Position numbers and translations under genes: made by a program. The notes beneath the pieces were generated by a model. That model worked only from the letters and a program-made list of their open reading frames with translations. It ran no database searches and was not told the origin of the DNA. Shown one piece after another: positions 25,816 to 35,023 of a DNA stretch of 64,000 nucleotides. Positions within the stretch are counted from its first letter, which is position 1. The number at the start of each line of letters is the position of its first letter. The DNA comes from JALORV01 sp963754065 (GTDB lineage Bacteria > Pseudomonadota > Gammaproteobacteria > Burkholderiales > Burkholderiaceae_F), in contig CAVWFH010000018.1 of assembly GCA_963754065.1 (NCBI GenBank), forward strand, positions 1-64,000, given 5' to 3'.

Positions 25816-27498
25816 TTAGCGCCGTTTCAGCAGCAGGCTGAACGAACGCACGACACCGGCACTCGACTCACGCACCCGCAGGCGCAGGCCGCCGAGCGTG
25901 ATGGTGTCTCCGCTTGCCGCGCGTCCCCGAAGCAGCCGTGCGGCGTAGATACCGAGCGTCGTTTCGCGCTGCAGGCCGTGCGGAACCTCGGCACCGTAGT
26001 AGTCCTGCAGGTCACCCAGCGTGGCCGAGGCCGCCAGCGTCAGCTCACCGTCCACCGCGGCGGGCGCAAAGATCTCCTCCAGCGCGCCGACCTGCTCCGC
26101 CGGCGCTACCACGGCCACGAGATCGCCACTGCGCAGCTCGGTGGGCTCGACGATGCGGCCGGCACGTTCGAGTTCGATCAGGCGCGCGCCCTCCGGCCAG
26201 TCGAGATCGTCGAGCGCACGCCGCGTCGCGGGCGCTCCTTCGGCGACGACAAACTGCACCACCTCGCGCACATGGGCGCCGCCATCGAGTGGCGCAGTCG
26301 CCAGCGCAGCGCGCGGACGTCCCGCGCGCACTCGCGCCAACCGTGCCGCGACCGGCAGCGACCCGCCCTGCAGCAGCAACGACAACAGGACGATGAAAAA
26401 TGCGATGTGGAACAGCAGCTGCGCCTGCGGTATCCCGGCCACCAGAGGGAACAGTCCGAGCACGATCGGGACGGCACCGCGCATGCCGATCCAGCCGATG
26501 AACGCGATCTCCCGCGCCGGATACCTGAACGGCAGCAGGCAGACTGCAACTGCGAGCGGTCGCGCTATGAAGAGCAGCACGGCTGCGACCAGCAGGGCCG
26601 GACCCGCGACGTCGAGCAGGCCGCGCGCATCGGTGATGATGCCGAGCACGAGAAACATGCCAGCCTGGGCCAGCCAGGCAAATCCGTCACTGACACGCAG
26701 CACATCCTCGCCGACATGAGCGCGGCGGTGTGCTATCAGCATGCCGGCCAGGTAGATCGCGAGGAATCCGCTGCCGCCCAGCAGATTGGTCAGGGCAAAC
26801 GTGGCCAGTCCGCCGGACTGGATCAGCAGCGCATACAGGCCCTCTTCGAGGCGCACGCGAGCGACGGCCAATGAGAGCAGATAACCCAGCACGACACCCA
26901 CCAGCACGCCGACGCCAAGTTGTTGCAGGAACATCGGCAACAGATCCGCGATCGACTGCGCGGGCGACCGTATGAGTTCGATGACGCCCAGGGTCAGGAA
27001 CACCGCCATCGGATCGTTGATGCCGGATTCGACCTCGAGTGTCGATTCGACACGTTCGTTGAGGCGCAATCCGCTGTTGCCCAGCAGTGCAAACGTCGCT
27101 GCCGCGTCGGTCGAGCCGACAATCGAACCCAGCAGCAGTCCGTAGCGCCAGTCGAGGTCCAGCAGCCAGGCGCCCGCCACGCCGACGAGCGCCGCGGTCA
27201 GGATCACACCCAGGGTTGCCAGCGTCAGCGATGGGGCCGCGACCATGCGGAAGGTCGCCAGCCGCGTCCGCAGGCCGCCATCGAGCAGGATCACCGCCAG
27301 CGCTAGATTACCGACCAGCACGGCTGTTTCCAGTTCGATGTGAACCCATCGCACCTGCGGCAGCTCGGTAGCGAAGAGGCCCACTGCGAGGAAAACGAGC
27401 AGCGATGGCACGCCGATCTTCTGCGAAGCGGCGGACAGCGCAATCGCCACGAAACAGAGCAGACCGGCGATCAGAAGGGTCTGGTTGAGCACGTCCAT
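25816..27498 (-). CDS. cvrA: Potassium/proton antiporter, CPA1 family (NhaP2/CvrA-like)
   Basis: A 560-residue antiporter. Residues 1-390 form about 12-13 hydrophobic helices with the exchanger motifs GSIVGSTDAAATFALL near 130 and ESGINDPMAVFLTLG near 160. The C-terminal third carries a TrkA-C-like domain (SGDLVAVVAPAEQVGALEE) and a further small domain, as in NhaP2/CvrA. Such proteins exchange K+ or Na+ for H+ in volume and pH control. It is convergent with the dehydrogenase gene, 20 bases away. Confidence 0.92.
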   Translation of the reverse strand: MDVLNQTLLIAGLLCFVAIALSAASQKIGVPSLLVFLAVGLFATELPQVRWVHIELETAVLVGNLALAVILLDGGLRTRLATFRMVAAPSLTLATLGVILTAALVGVAGAWLLDLDWRYGLLLGSIVGSTDAAATFALLGNSGLRLNERVESTLEVESGINDPMAVFLTLGVIELIRSPAQSIADLLPMFLQQLGVGVLVGVVLGYLLSLAVARVRLEEGLYALLIQSGGLATFALTNLLGGSGFLAIYLAGMLIAHRRAHVGEDVLRVSDGFAWLAQAGMFLVLGIITDARGLLDVAGPALLVAAVLLFIARPLAVAVCLLPFRYPAREIAFIGWIGMRGAVPIVLGLFPLVAGIPQAQLLFHIAFFIVLLSLLLQGGSLPVAARLARVRAGRPRAALATAPLDGGAHVREVVQFVVAEGAPATRRALDDLDWPEGARLIELERAGRIVEPTELRSGDLVAVVAPAEQVGALEEIFAPAAVDGELTLAASATLGDLQDYYGAEVPHGLQRETTLGIYAARLLRGRAASGDTITLGGLRLRVRESSAGVVRSFSLLLKRR

Positions 27499-27601
27499 GC
27501 CGCGATTTGATCACGACCCGGGCATCGGCCCACGGTACGGTGCGCGGTGTCTCAATCGGCGCGTCATGCGCGCCGGCCTTTGACGACAAACCCGCGAACG
27601 T

Positions 27602-28861
27602 TCAGACCGTGTGTTCGCGCAGGACGTGACGCGCGCCGTCCGCGCCGGTCGACGCGGGCTGCACGAAACCCAGGGCCGCCTCGCGATAGTGCCGTGCGGC
27701 CTCGGCGTCGTCGCCGACAGCTTCCGCCAGGCGCGCGAGCGCTACGAGTGTCGCGGGATGCTTGCTGATCTGCAGGCTTTCGTTGAGGTAGCTGCCGGAC
27801 TTGCCCCACAATTGCTCGCGCAGGCAGAGCACGCCGGCGGTGCGCAGCAATACCGCGCGGATCGAGTCCTCGCGCGGTGAATCGGCGAGCCAGCGCTCGA
27901 CGCGTTCCAACTGGTCCCGCGCCGGGAACGACTGTGCCCGCGCGTACTCGTCGAGCAGCCGTTCGCAGGTTTCGTCCCATTCGGAGCGCGGCAGCCTCAG
28001 CGCCTGTTCGATCGCCTCGGCCGCGCGGCCGCCGCGTCCGGCCACGTTGAGCAGTCGCGCTGCCTCCAGAGCCACCTCGGGCAGCACCCGATCGGCGGCC
28101 GGGATCGCCTTCCAGGCCTCTTCGAGCGAGGCCGGGTCGTAGCGTTGAGCGAGCAGCAGCTCGCCATAGGCTGCAAATTTCAGTTTGCGCGCGAGCACTG
28201 GATGCAGCGCATTGCGTTTCTCGAGTGCGCGCATCGCCTTGAGTGCTTCATCCCAGCGGCCGGACTGAAGATTCGCATTCAGCGCAATGCGCATCGCATG
28301 GATATGGCGCGCACCTGCGCCCTGGAGCCGATCGATCGCACCGAGCGCCGCATCGTTTTCGCGCTGCTCGGTCCACATTTCCGCACTGGCGACGAGGCGT
28401 GCCGTGTCGACGTCGCGGCTGTCCTCGGCGCTCGTGAGCCAGTCATCGCGGCGGCCGTATTCCTGCATACGGTGTGCTGCTCGGGCCCCGATCAGCGCGG
28501 CCACGCCCGCTGTCGCGGAGGAAGACTGCGCCGCACGTGCCGCCTTCTCGGCTCGGGCAAAGCGTCCTTCCAACAGGCTACGCACCGCCTCCACGAGGGC
28601 CTGCTGACCGCCGACCTCCTCGCGGCGCGCGCGATACAGTCGAACCTGCTCGGGAAAATCGATCATCCGCTGCAACGCGCGCCCGCCCCAGTAGGCCATC
28701 AGCAGTATCGCGGCCAGCAGCAGCAGGAACAGGTTCAGCGAAACATCGAGGCGGTAGGGCGGCACGAGGAAGGCCACGTTGCCGGCGTTCACCTGCAGGA
28801 CCATCGCCACCGCAGCCGCCAGCAGCGAAAGAACGAGCGCCCAGGTGAGCCAGCGCATCAA
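27602..28861 (-). CDS. hemY: HemY-type TPR membrane protein
   Basis: A 419-residue protein with two N-terminal membrane helices (residues 4-25 and 41-62), the HemY_N signature around MIDFPEQVRLYRARRE, then a long Ala/Arg/Glu-rich TPR-like region to the end. It is the last gene of hemC-hemD-hemX-hemY and its start overlaps the hemX stop (ATGA). Proteobacterial HemY is not the protoporphyrinogen oxidase of Gram-positives with the same name; its role is thought to be organisational in tetrapyrrole synthesis but is unproven. Confidence 0.9.
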   Translation of the reverse strand: MMRWLTWALVLSLLAAAVAMVLQVNAGNVAFLVPPYRLDVSLNLFLLLLAAILLMAYWGGRALQRMIDFPEQVRLYRARREEVGGQQALVEAVRSLLEGRFARAEKAARAAQSSSATAGVAALIGARAAHRMQEYGRRDDWLTSAEDSRDVDTARLVASAEMWTEQRENDAALGAIDRLQGAGARHIHAMRIALNANLQSGRWDEALKAMRALEKRNALHPVLARKLKFAAYGELLLAQRYDPASLEEAWKAIPAADRVLPEVALEAARLLNVAGRGGRAAEAIEQALRLPRSEWDETCERLLDEYARAQSFPARDQLERVERWLADSPREDSIRAVLLRTAGVLCLREQLWGKSGSYLNESLQISKHPATLVALARLAEAVGDDAEAARHYREAALGFVQPASTGADGARHVLREHTV

Positions 28862-29961
28862 CGCCCCGGTGTCGTGCGCGCCGCGCGAACGGCGGCCAGG
28901 CTGTCATTGATCTGCGGTACATCCACCGACAATGCCGTTGTACCCAGTTGCTTGAGCAATCCGAGCGCGGCGGCCGCATTCGGCTGGCGCGTATCGACAT
29001 AGCGGGTCATCAGCGCCTGTGTCTCGGCGAGATCCGCGCGGAACAACCTGTCATTGCGTCCGAGCAGCGCCTGGCGGGCATTGAGCAATCGCAGCTTGAT
29101 CTGCAACCGCACCAGCTGCTGCTGCTGCGGTTGCAACAGCAGCGAATCCGGTGCTTCGACCTGACGCAGGCGAACCAGGTCGCGGTACTCGCCGAGTTCG
29201 GACTGCAAACGTTCGAACCAGCGTTCCCACCAACGCGAACCCGGCGAAGGTGCCTGCAGCTCCACTGCCTTGCCGGGAGGCGTCACCTGGGGTGCCGGAC
29301 GCGGGTCGGATATCAGCGGCCAGAGTTCGGCACCTGCCGCCAGCTGGTCGAGCTTCAATGCCATGCCGGTGACGTCCACTGACGGGGCCACTTTCAGACG
29401 CTCGATATCGCGCGCGATGACACGCCGCAGCGGCAGAAAGCGCGCGCTGTCCGCGCGCGCGAGCCGGGCATCCGCGGTCTGCAGCGCCGCCAGCGCGGTG
29501 CTCACGTTGCCGCTGATCGCCAGTTCCTGCCCTGCCACCGCAACCAGACGTTCGACCTCGACCAGGACTGCTTCATCGCGCCCGCGCGAGAGGTCGGCGT
29601 AAAGCTGCTCGAGCGACTCGCGCTGCCCCTGCTCTTCGGCCAGGCGTGCCTCGAGCAACGCGGCCCGCTCACGGGTGGAGCGTGCCTCGGCATCGGCGCG
29701 ATTCGCAATGTCGACAGCTCGGGTCGTGGCCTGCTCCAGATCGGTCAGGCGGCGCGCGGACTCCTTGCGCAGGCTGGCGAGCTGTACGTGGGCATACAGC
29801 GCCGCCAGCAGGGCAATGACGACCACGACGACGGTGATCCATGCGGAAGCGGACCCGCGTGTCGATGGAGCAACAGCGGCAGGCGCAAGGCCCACCGCAA
29901 CCGCCGGTTCCGGCATGGTGGGCGGCGATGCAGATTCGCTGGGCAGCGGCTGGTTCGTCAA
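28858..29961 (-). CDS. hemX: HemX-family membrane protein
   Basis: A 367-residue protein: Pro/Ala-rich cytoplasmic N-terminus, one membrane helix at about residues 38-62 (ITVVVVVIALLAALYAHV), a long coiled coil to about 130 (Arg/Glu/Ala-rich), then a globular HemX region with WWERWFERLQSELGEYRDLV and the Gln-rich LLLQPQQQQLVRLQIK. HemX is annotated as a putative uroporphyrinogen-III C-methyltransferase because of fusions in some species, but this protein shows no SAM-binding methyltransferase domain. It overlaps hemY by ATGA and follows hemD after about 80 bases. Confidence 0.9.
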   Translation of the reverse strand: MTNQPLPSESASPPTMPEPAVAVGLAPAAVAPSTRGSASAWITVVVVVIALLAALYAHVQLASLRKESARRLTDLEQATTRAVDIANRADAEARSTRERAALLEARLAEEQGQRESLEQLYADLSRGRDEAVLVEVERLVAVAGQELAISGNVSTALAALQTADARLARADSARFLPLRRVIARDIERLKVAPSVDVTGMALKLDQLAAGAELWPLISDPRPAPQVTPPGKAVELQAPSPGSRWWERWFERLQSELGEYRDLVRLRQVEAPDSLLLQPQQQQLVRLQIKLRLLNARQALLGRNDRLFRADLAETQALMTRYVDTRQPNAAAALGLLKQLGTTALSVDVPQINDSLAAVRAARTTPGR

Positions 29962-30043
29962 GGCAGCGATCGTAGGGACGCGATCGGCAGACCGCGTGGA
30001 CTGCGGCGCAAGCCGCCGCGCGAGCCTCCGCGAAGCGCGAGAG

Positions 30044-30814
30044 CTAGAGCGATTCTAGCCTTGCGATCAGCGCGTCGTCGTCGGGGGCCGACAATTCAAC
30101 TTGCGTGTAGCCCGCACCCAACAGACGTTCGCGAATGCGTTCGTGCGTGGCGATCGCCGTACCCTGCCGCAACCACCCTCGTGCACCGGCGATGTCGGCC
30201 ACCTGCCGGTCGAGCGCTTCGACGGCCTCGGTGCTGGAAAAGACGACGATCGCTGGCACGGACGACGCCATCGCCTGCTGCAACTCACGCTGCACCGCTA
30301 GATCGGTCGCGGGATCCGTGCGCGTGTACACCGCCAGCACCTCGACCGCGGCGCCGGCGGCGCGAAAGCGCTCGGCCAGCCATTCGCGGCCGTGCTGCGC
30401 CCGCAGGATCAGCACGCGACGCGCGAAGCAGCCACGCCGCTCCCATTCGGCCCAGAACGCCTCGGATCCGGCCGCGCCATCCGTCGCAGGCACGATGACG
30501 AGCGTGCCGGCTGGTGGCTTCAGGTCCTCCACAACCGCGACGCCGGTCGCGGCACCGACTGCCCCGATTTGGGTGGTGCTCGGCCAGGGCCGGGCGAGCA
30601 ACACGGCTGCGGCGCGCACGGCCGCCGGGCTGACAAACAGGGCAAGGTCGAAGTCGGCCAGGCGGTCCAGCATGCGTCGCGCATGGGCCGGATCAGGCGC
30701 CGGACCGATTTCAAAGACGGGCCACCCGAGTGCGTCTCTGCCGGCTGTGCGCAGGCGCTCGAGCAGACGCGCACCGGCCTCGGCCGGGCGCGTGACGATG
30801 ACTAGCTGCTTCAC
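30044..30814 (-). CDS. hemD: Uroporphyrinogen-III synthase
   Basis: A 256-residue enzyme that closes hydroxymethylbilane while inverting ring D to give uroporphyrinogen III, the branch point to heme, siroheme and cobalamin. HemD proteins are poorly conserved in sequence; here the supports are length, the N-terminal VTRPAEAGARLLERL, the central GAATGVAVVEDL, VFSSTEAVEALDRQV and AIATHERIRERLLGAGYTQ, and the position 21 bases after hemC. The order hemC-hemD-hemX-hemY makes the call firm. Confidence 0.93.
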   Translation of the reverse strand: MKQLVIVTRPAEAGARLLERLRTAGRDALGWPVFEIGPAPDPAHARRMLDRLADFDLALFVSPAAVRAAAVLLARPWPSTTQIGAVGAATGVAVVEDLKPPAGTLVIVPATDGAAGSEAFWAEWERRGCFARRVLILRAQHGREWLAERFRAAGAAVEVLAVYTRTDPATDLAVQRELQQAMASSVPAIVVFSSTEAVEALDRQVADIAGARGWLRQGTAIATHERIRERLLGAGYTQVELSAPDDDALIARLESL

Positions 30815-30835
30815 GGCCCGAATCTGGATCAGGAC

Positions 30836-31759
30836 TCAGGCCAGACCCAGCAAGCGCAGTGCACCGCGCTCCTTCAGGTGCGCAACGGCCTCGGCCGCCA
30901 GAGCGTCGGCGTCCGCCAACTCACCGGAAAACTCAGTTTCGACGTACTCACCGGTCGCCGCATTGCCGACCAGCGCGCGCAGCCGGAGCCGATTTCCTTC
31001 GACTTCCGCATAGGCCGCGAGCGGTACCTGGCAGCTGCCGCCGAGCCCGCGCGAGACTCCGCGCTCGGCCGCCGTGGCTGCGCGCGTCGCGGCGTCGTTG
31101 AGGGGAAGCAGCAGTTCCGCCGTCGCCCGGTCGTCGCTGAGGACTTCGATGCCCAGCGCACCTTGTCCCGGCGCCGGCAGTGACACCGCCGTCGGTATGA
31201 CCTGGCGTATGCGGGCCGCCATGCCAAGGCGCTTCAGCCCTGCAGCCGCCATCACGAGCGCATCGAAGTCGCCGCGGTCGAGTTTGGCCAGTCGCGTGTT
31301 GACGTTGCCGCGTATCGCCTCGACCCGCAGCCGGGGAAAGCGTGCGCGCAGCATCAGTTCGCGGCGCAGGCTCGAGGTGCCGACACGTGCACCTGGCGGA
31401 AGCTCATCGAGCGTCGCGTAGCGGTTCGAGACGAGGCAATCGCGCGGGTCCTCGCGCTTCATCACGGCGGCCAGCGCGAACTCGGGCGCGAGTTCCATCG
31501 GCACGTCCTTCAATGAATGCACGGCCAGATGAGCACGCCGCTCCAGCAGGGCAACCTCGAGTTCCTTGACGAACAATCCCTTGCCGCCGACCTTGGACAG
31601 CGTCCGGTCGAGGATCTGGTCGCCCCGGGTCGTCATGCCGAGCAGTTCGACGTGTGTGCCCGGGTTGCGGCTCGCCAGCAGATCGCGCACGTGCTCGGCC
31701 TGCCACAGTGCCAACGGACTTTCGCGCGTGGCGATGACGACGTGCGCCTGAGCATTCAT
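30836..31759 (-). CDS. hemC: Hydroxymethylbilane synthase (porphobilinogen deaminase)
   Basis: A 307-residue enzyme that joins four porphobilinogens into hydroxymethylbilane. Key features are the N-terminal ATRESPLALWQAEHVRDLL, the catalytic region HSLKDVPMELAPEF with the active-site Asp near residue 84, the arginine-rich RVGTSSLRRELMLRARFP, and the cofactor Cys in GLGGSCQVPLAAYA near residue 240 that holds dipyrromethane. It heads the heme operon and is divergent from ppc, the usual arrangement in betaproteobacteria. A duplicated 12-base purine-rich sequence lies just before its start. Confidence 0.97.
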   Translation of the reverse strand: MNAQAHVVIATRESPLALWQAEHVRDLLASRNPGTHVELLGMTTRGDQILDRTLSKVGGKGLFVKELEVALLERRAHLAVHSLKDVPMELAPEFALAAVMKREDPRDCLVSNRYATLDELPPGARVGTSSLRRELMLRARFPRLRVEAIRGNVNTRLAKLDRGDFDALVMAAAGLKRLGMAARIRQVIPTAVSLPAPGQGALGIEVLSDDRATAELLLPLNDAATRAATAAERGVSRGLGGSCQVPLAAYAEVEGNRLRLRALVGNAATGEYVETEFSGELADADALAAEAVAHLKERGALRLLGLA

Positions 31760-31765
31760 CGGCGC

Positions 31766-31789
31766 GCTTCTCTCACTGCTTCTCTCACT
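31766..31789 (-). repeat. Two exact 12-base repeats in the hemC leader
   Basis: On the minus strand AGTGAGAGAAGC occurs twice in tandem, ending 6 bases before the hemC ATG. Each copy contains a Shine-Dalgarno-like GAGAG, so the duplication doubles the candidate ribosome-binding sequence. Confidence 0.8.
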
Positions 31790-31873
31790 GCGGAACCCAC
31801 GTAAAAAGGCGCGGCGAGTCTAGCATCGGCTCCTCTCGCTTCATGCATCATGTACGTGTATGGAAAGTCGCTG

Positions 31874-34612
31874 ATGACAACCGGGATCGACCAGGCACTG
31901 CGCAAGGACATCCGACTGCTGGGCCAGTTGCTTGGCGACGTGCTGCGTGCCCACGAGGGCGATGCGATGTACGCGGCGGTCGAGGAAATACGTCAGACCG
32001 CGCTGCGATTCCGCCGCGACGAGGAGCCGGCGGCGGCCCGCCGTCTCGATACGCTGCTGCGCCGGCTCTCGCGCGACGACACGATCGACGTCGTCCGCGC
32101 GTTCAGTTACTTCTCTCACCTCGCCAACATCGCCGAGGACCGTCATCTCGTGCGTCGCCAGCAAGCCAATGTATCGATGCGGCCCGGTTCGCTGGCGCAC
32201 GCGATGGCGGCGTTGCACGCACGCGGCGTCGGTCCCCGACGGCTGTCGTCCCTGCTCTCCGACGCCTGCCTGATGCCGGTGTTGACCGCGCACCCGACCG
32301 AGGTGCGGCGCAAGAGCATCCTCGATGCCGAACGATCGATTGCCGCACTGATAGAAGCGCGTGACGCCGTACCCGATGATCGCCACGCGGCGATCGATGA
32401 GGAGCTTCTGGCAGGCATTTCGACGCTCTGGCAGACGCGAATGCTGCGGCCCGAGAAGCTCAGCGTCTATGACGAGATCGACAACGCGCTCGCGTACTGG
32501 CGCACCACGTTCCTGCGCGAGATCCCGGCGCTGTATGCCGACCTGGAACGTGCGGCGCACCTGACCGAGCCGATCCCGCCGTTCCTTGCGCTTGGCAGCT
32601 GGATCGGCGGCGATCGCGATGGGCACCCGCATGTGACCGCCGACACGATGCGCGCCGCCGTAAGGGCGCAGGCGGAGACGGTGTTCGACCACTACGCCTC
32701 GGCAGTGCATGCGCTCGGTGCCGACCTGTCGATGTCGCAGTTGCTGACGCCCGTGAGTCCATCGCTCGCTGAGCTTGCGCAAGCCAGCCCGGATCCATCG
32801 CGCCAGCGCACTGACGAACCGTATCGCCGCGCGTTGACCGGCGTCTATGCGCGCCTGCTGGCGACCGCCGCTCACCTGGGACTCGACCTGCACGCGCGGC
32901 CGGCGGTCGCGGCCGCACAACCGTACGTGGCGGCCGACGAGTTCCGCGGCAACCTCGCCATCGTGGCCGACTCACTGTCCCGCCACGGCAGCGAACGCAT
33001 CGCGCGCCTGCGCGTTGTTCCGCTGTTGCGAACCATCGAAGTCTTCGGCTTTCACGGCGCCACGCTCGATCTGCGCCAGAGTTCCGATGTGATCGAATCC
33101 GTGGTGGCCGAACTGCTGACCGCGGCCGAGGTCTGCTCCGACTATCGAAAATTGGGCGAGAGCGAACGCATCCGGCTGCTGTCACGCGAGCTCGCCCACG
33201 CGCGGCCGCTGGTCTCGACACACCTCGACTACAGCGACCGGACCCGGGCCGAACTGGCCGTGTTCGATGCCGCACGGTCACTGCGTGCGTCGTTCGGTCC
33301 GCGCGCCATCGAGCGCCATATCGTCTCGCACACCGAGACCCTGTCCGATCTGCTCGAAGTCGCACTGCTGCAGAAGGAAAGCGGCTTGCTCGGCGGCGTC
33401 GAGCAGCGCTACTGCCGGTTGATGGTGGTGCCGCTCTTCGAAACGATCGATGACCTCGACCGCGCGCCGGCGATCATGCGCGAACTGTGGGCACATCCGG
33501 GCCTGCGCAGCCTGCTGCTTGCACCGGCCGCACGCGAGCCGCTGCAGGAAGTGATGCTGGGCTATTCGGACAGCAACAAGGACGGCGGTTTCCTGATGTC
33601 GACCTGGCAGCTGTATCGCACGACGCAGCGCCTGACGCAGGTCGCCGACGAGCAGCGCGTGCGCCTTCGCCTCTTTCATGGCCGCGGCGGAACGGTCGGT
33701 CGCGGCGGCGGACCGAGTTACGAGGCGATCCTGGCGCAGCCTCCCGGCAGCGTGCGCGGCCAGTTGCGACTGACGGAACAGGGCGAAGTCATACAGGCTC
33801 GCTACGCCGATGCGCGCCTCGGTCGTAGCCATCTGGAAACGCTGGTCGCGGCGCTGCTCGAAGCGAGCCTCGCGTCGCCCGCACTCAACAACGACCAGGA
33901 GCGTGCGTTCGAAGCGGCGATGGAGGACATCGCATGCCATTCGCACCGCGCCTATCGCGCGCTCGTCTACGAGACCGAAGGCTTCGCCGAGTACTTCTTC
34001 AGTGCCACGCCGATCGCCGAGATCATGGAGCTCAACATCGGCAGCCGGCCGGCCGCGCGCCGTTTCACCGGTCGCATCGAGGACCTGCGCGCCATTCCGT
34101 GGGTGTTCTCATGGGCGCAGTGCCGCATCCTGCTGCCGGGCTGGTACGGATTCGGCAGCGGGGTCGCCGCCTGGCTGGCCGACGGCGATGGCCGGACACG
34201 GCGGCAACGCGTGGCGCTGCTGGCGAAAATGGCGCGCGAGTGGCCATTTTTCCGAACGCTGCTGTCCAACATGGAAATGGTGCTCGCGAAGGCCGACCTC
34301 GCGATCGGCGGCCGCTACGCGCAACTCGCCCATCATCGGCGGCGCGGCGCCACGATCCTCGCCGCCATCCGCAGCGAGTGGAAACTCAGCACGAAGCATC
34401 TGCTCGCGATCACCGGTCAGAAGCACCTGCTGGAAAACAGCCCCGACCTGCAGCAGGCCCTCAGGCACCGCCTGCCGTACATCGATCCGCTCAACCACCT
34501 GCAGGTCGAATTGATCAAGCGCTACCGGGCCGGTGTGACCGATGAGCGCATCAAGCGCGGCATTCACCTGACTATCAACGGCATTTCGGCGGGACTGCGA
34601 AATACGGGATAG
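31874..34612 (+). CDS. ppc: Phosphoenolpyruvate carboxylase
   Basis: A 912-residue enzyme that carboxylates phosphoenolpyruvate to oxaloacetate to refill the TCA cycle. Catalytic motifs are VLTAHPTEVRRKS with the essential His near residue 140, GYSDSNKDGGFLMSTWQLY near 565, and FHGRGGTVGRGGGPSYEAI near 600; the conserved C-terminus NTG (GLRNTG) is present. GGAAAG 6 bases upstream favours the ATG at 31874; an in-frame ATG at 31850 lacks a ribosome site. The gene is divergent from hemC. A composite repeat starts two bases after the stop. Confidence 0.97.
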   Translation: MTTGIDQALRKDIRLLGQLLGDVLRAHEGDAMYAAVEEIRQTALRFRRDEEPAAARRLDTLLRRLSRDDTIDVVRAFSYFSHLANIAEDRHLVRRQQANVSMRPGSLAHAMAALHARGVGPRRLSSLLSDACLMPVLTAHPTEVRRKSILDAERSIAALIEARDAVPDDRHAAIDEELLAGISTLWQTRMLRPEKLSVYDEIDNALAYWRTTFLREIPALYADLERAAHLTEPIPPFLALGSWIGGDRDGHPHVTADTMRAAVRAQAETVFDHYASAVHALGADLSMSQLLTPVSPSLAELAQASPDPSRQRTDEPYRRALTGVYARLLATAAHLGLDLHARPAVAAAQPYVAADEFRGNLAIVADSLSRHGSERIARLRVVPLLRTIEVFGFHGATLDLRQSSDVIESVVAELLTAAEVCSDYRKLGESERIRLLSRELAHARPLVSTHLDYSDRTRAELAVFDAARSLRASFGPRAIERHIVSHTETLSDLLEVALLQKESGLLGGVEQRYCRLMVVPLFETIDDLDRAPAIMRELWAHPGLRSLLLAPAAREPLQEVMLGYSDSNKDGGFLMSTWQLYRTTQRLTQVADEQRVRLRLFHGRGGTVGRGGGPSYEAILAQPPGSVRGQLRLTEQGEVIQARYADARLGRSHLETLVAALLEASLASPALNNDQERAFEAAMEDIACHSHRAYRALVYETEGFAEYFFSATPIAEIMELNIGSRPAARRFTGRIEDLRAIPWVFSWAQCRILLPGWYGFGSGVAAWLADGDGRTRRQRVALLAKMAREWPFFRTLLSNMEMVLAKADLAIGGRYAQLAHHRRRGATILAAIRSEWKLSTKHLLAITGQKHLLENSPDLQQALRHRLPYIDPLNHLQVELIKRYRAGVTDERIKRGIHLTINGISAGLRNTG

Positions 34613-34614
34613 CG

Positions 34615-34783
34615 GCGTCGCTCGTGTACGCGACCCTGCGGGTCGCACGTGCACTCGCTCCGGTCACGCGCACTACGTGCGCGCACAACATTGGTCAGTC
34701 GGCTGCGCTCCGGAGCGGCCGCGCGCTCCGCCGACCATCAACTGCACGGCACCCACCCTGACCCTCCCGCCAAGCGGGAGGAG
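34615..34783 (+). repeat. Composite 3'-end repeat, copy C1 (after ppc)
   Basis: Starts 2 bases after the ppc stop with GCGTCGCTCGTGTACGC. Hairpin 1 is GCGACCC-TGC-GGGTCGC, followed by ACGTGCACTCGCTCCGG. Hairpin 2 is GCGCAC-TAC-GTGCGC. The core GGTCAGTCGGCTGCGCTCC and GGAGCGGCCGCGCGCTCCGC comes next, then TCAACTGCACGGC, a CCCACCC stretch and a CCCTCCCGC/GCGGGAGG hairpin. All boxes align in order with the copy behind the LytTR gene at 15262. Confidence 0.88.
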
Positions 34784-34878
34784 ACGAGTGCACTCCTCCC
34801 TGCGACCCTCCTCGCCCGGCGACGGAGGGAAGCGGCAATTCGGCGCCCTACGAGGTGCGTCGCGGGGAGGAGTGCGTG

Positions 34879-35023
34879 GGCGTTGCCACTTCGGCGGAGC
34901 GCGCGGCCGCTCCGGAGCGCAGCCGACTGACCAGTCTTGAGCGGTTCTCGCGAACGCGAGAACCGTAACCGCCGCGAGCTGCACGTGCGATCGGCGTAGC
35001 CGATCGCGTACAGCGAGCGACGC
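34879..35023 (-). repeat. Composite 3'-end repeat, copy C2 (after second LytTR regulator)
   Basis: Read on the minus strand it begins directly after the regulator stop: GCGTCGCTCGCTGTACGC, hairpin 1 GATCGGC-TAC-GCCGATC, GCACGTGCAGCTCGC, hairpin 2 CGGTTCTCGC/GCGAGAACCG, CTCAAGACTGG, then the core TCAGTCGGCTGCGCTCCGG and AGCGGCCGCGCGCTCCGCC. It faces copy C1 with about 95 bases between, so the cores at about 34700-34740 and 34893-34933 form inverted repeats of roughly 40 bases. Confidence 0.88.

Noticed and set aside
28858..29961. HemX as a working uroporphyrinogen-III methyltransferase
   Set aside because: No SAM-binding CysG-type domain is visible; only the membrane-anchored HemX region is present.
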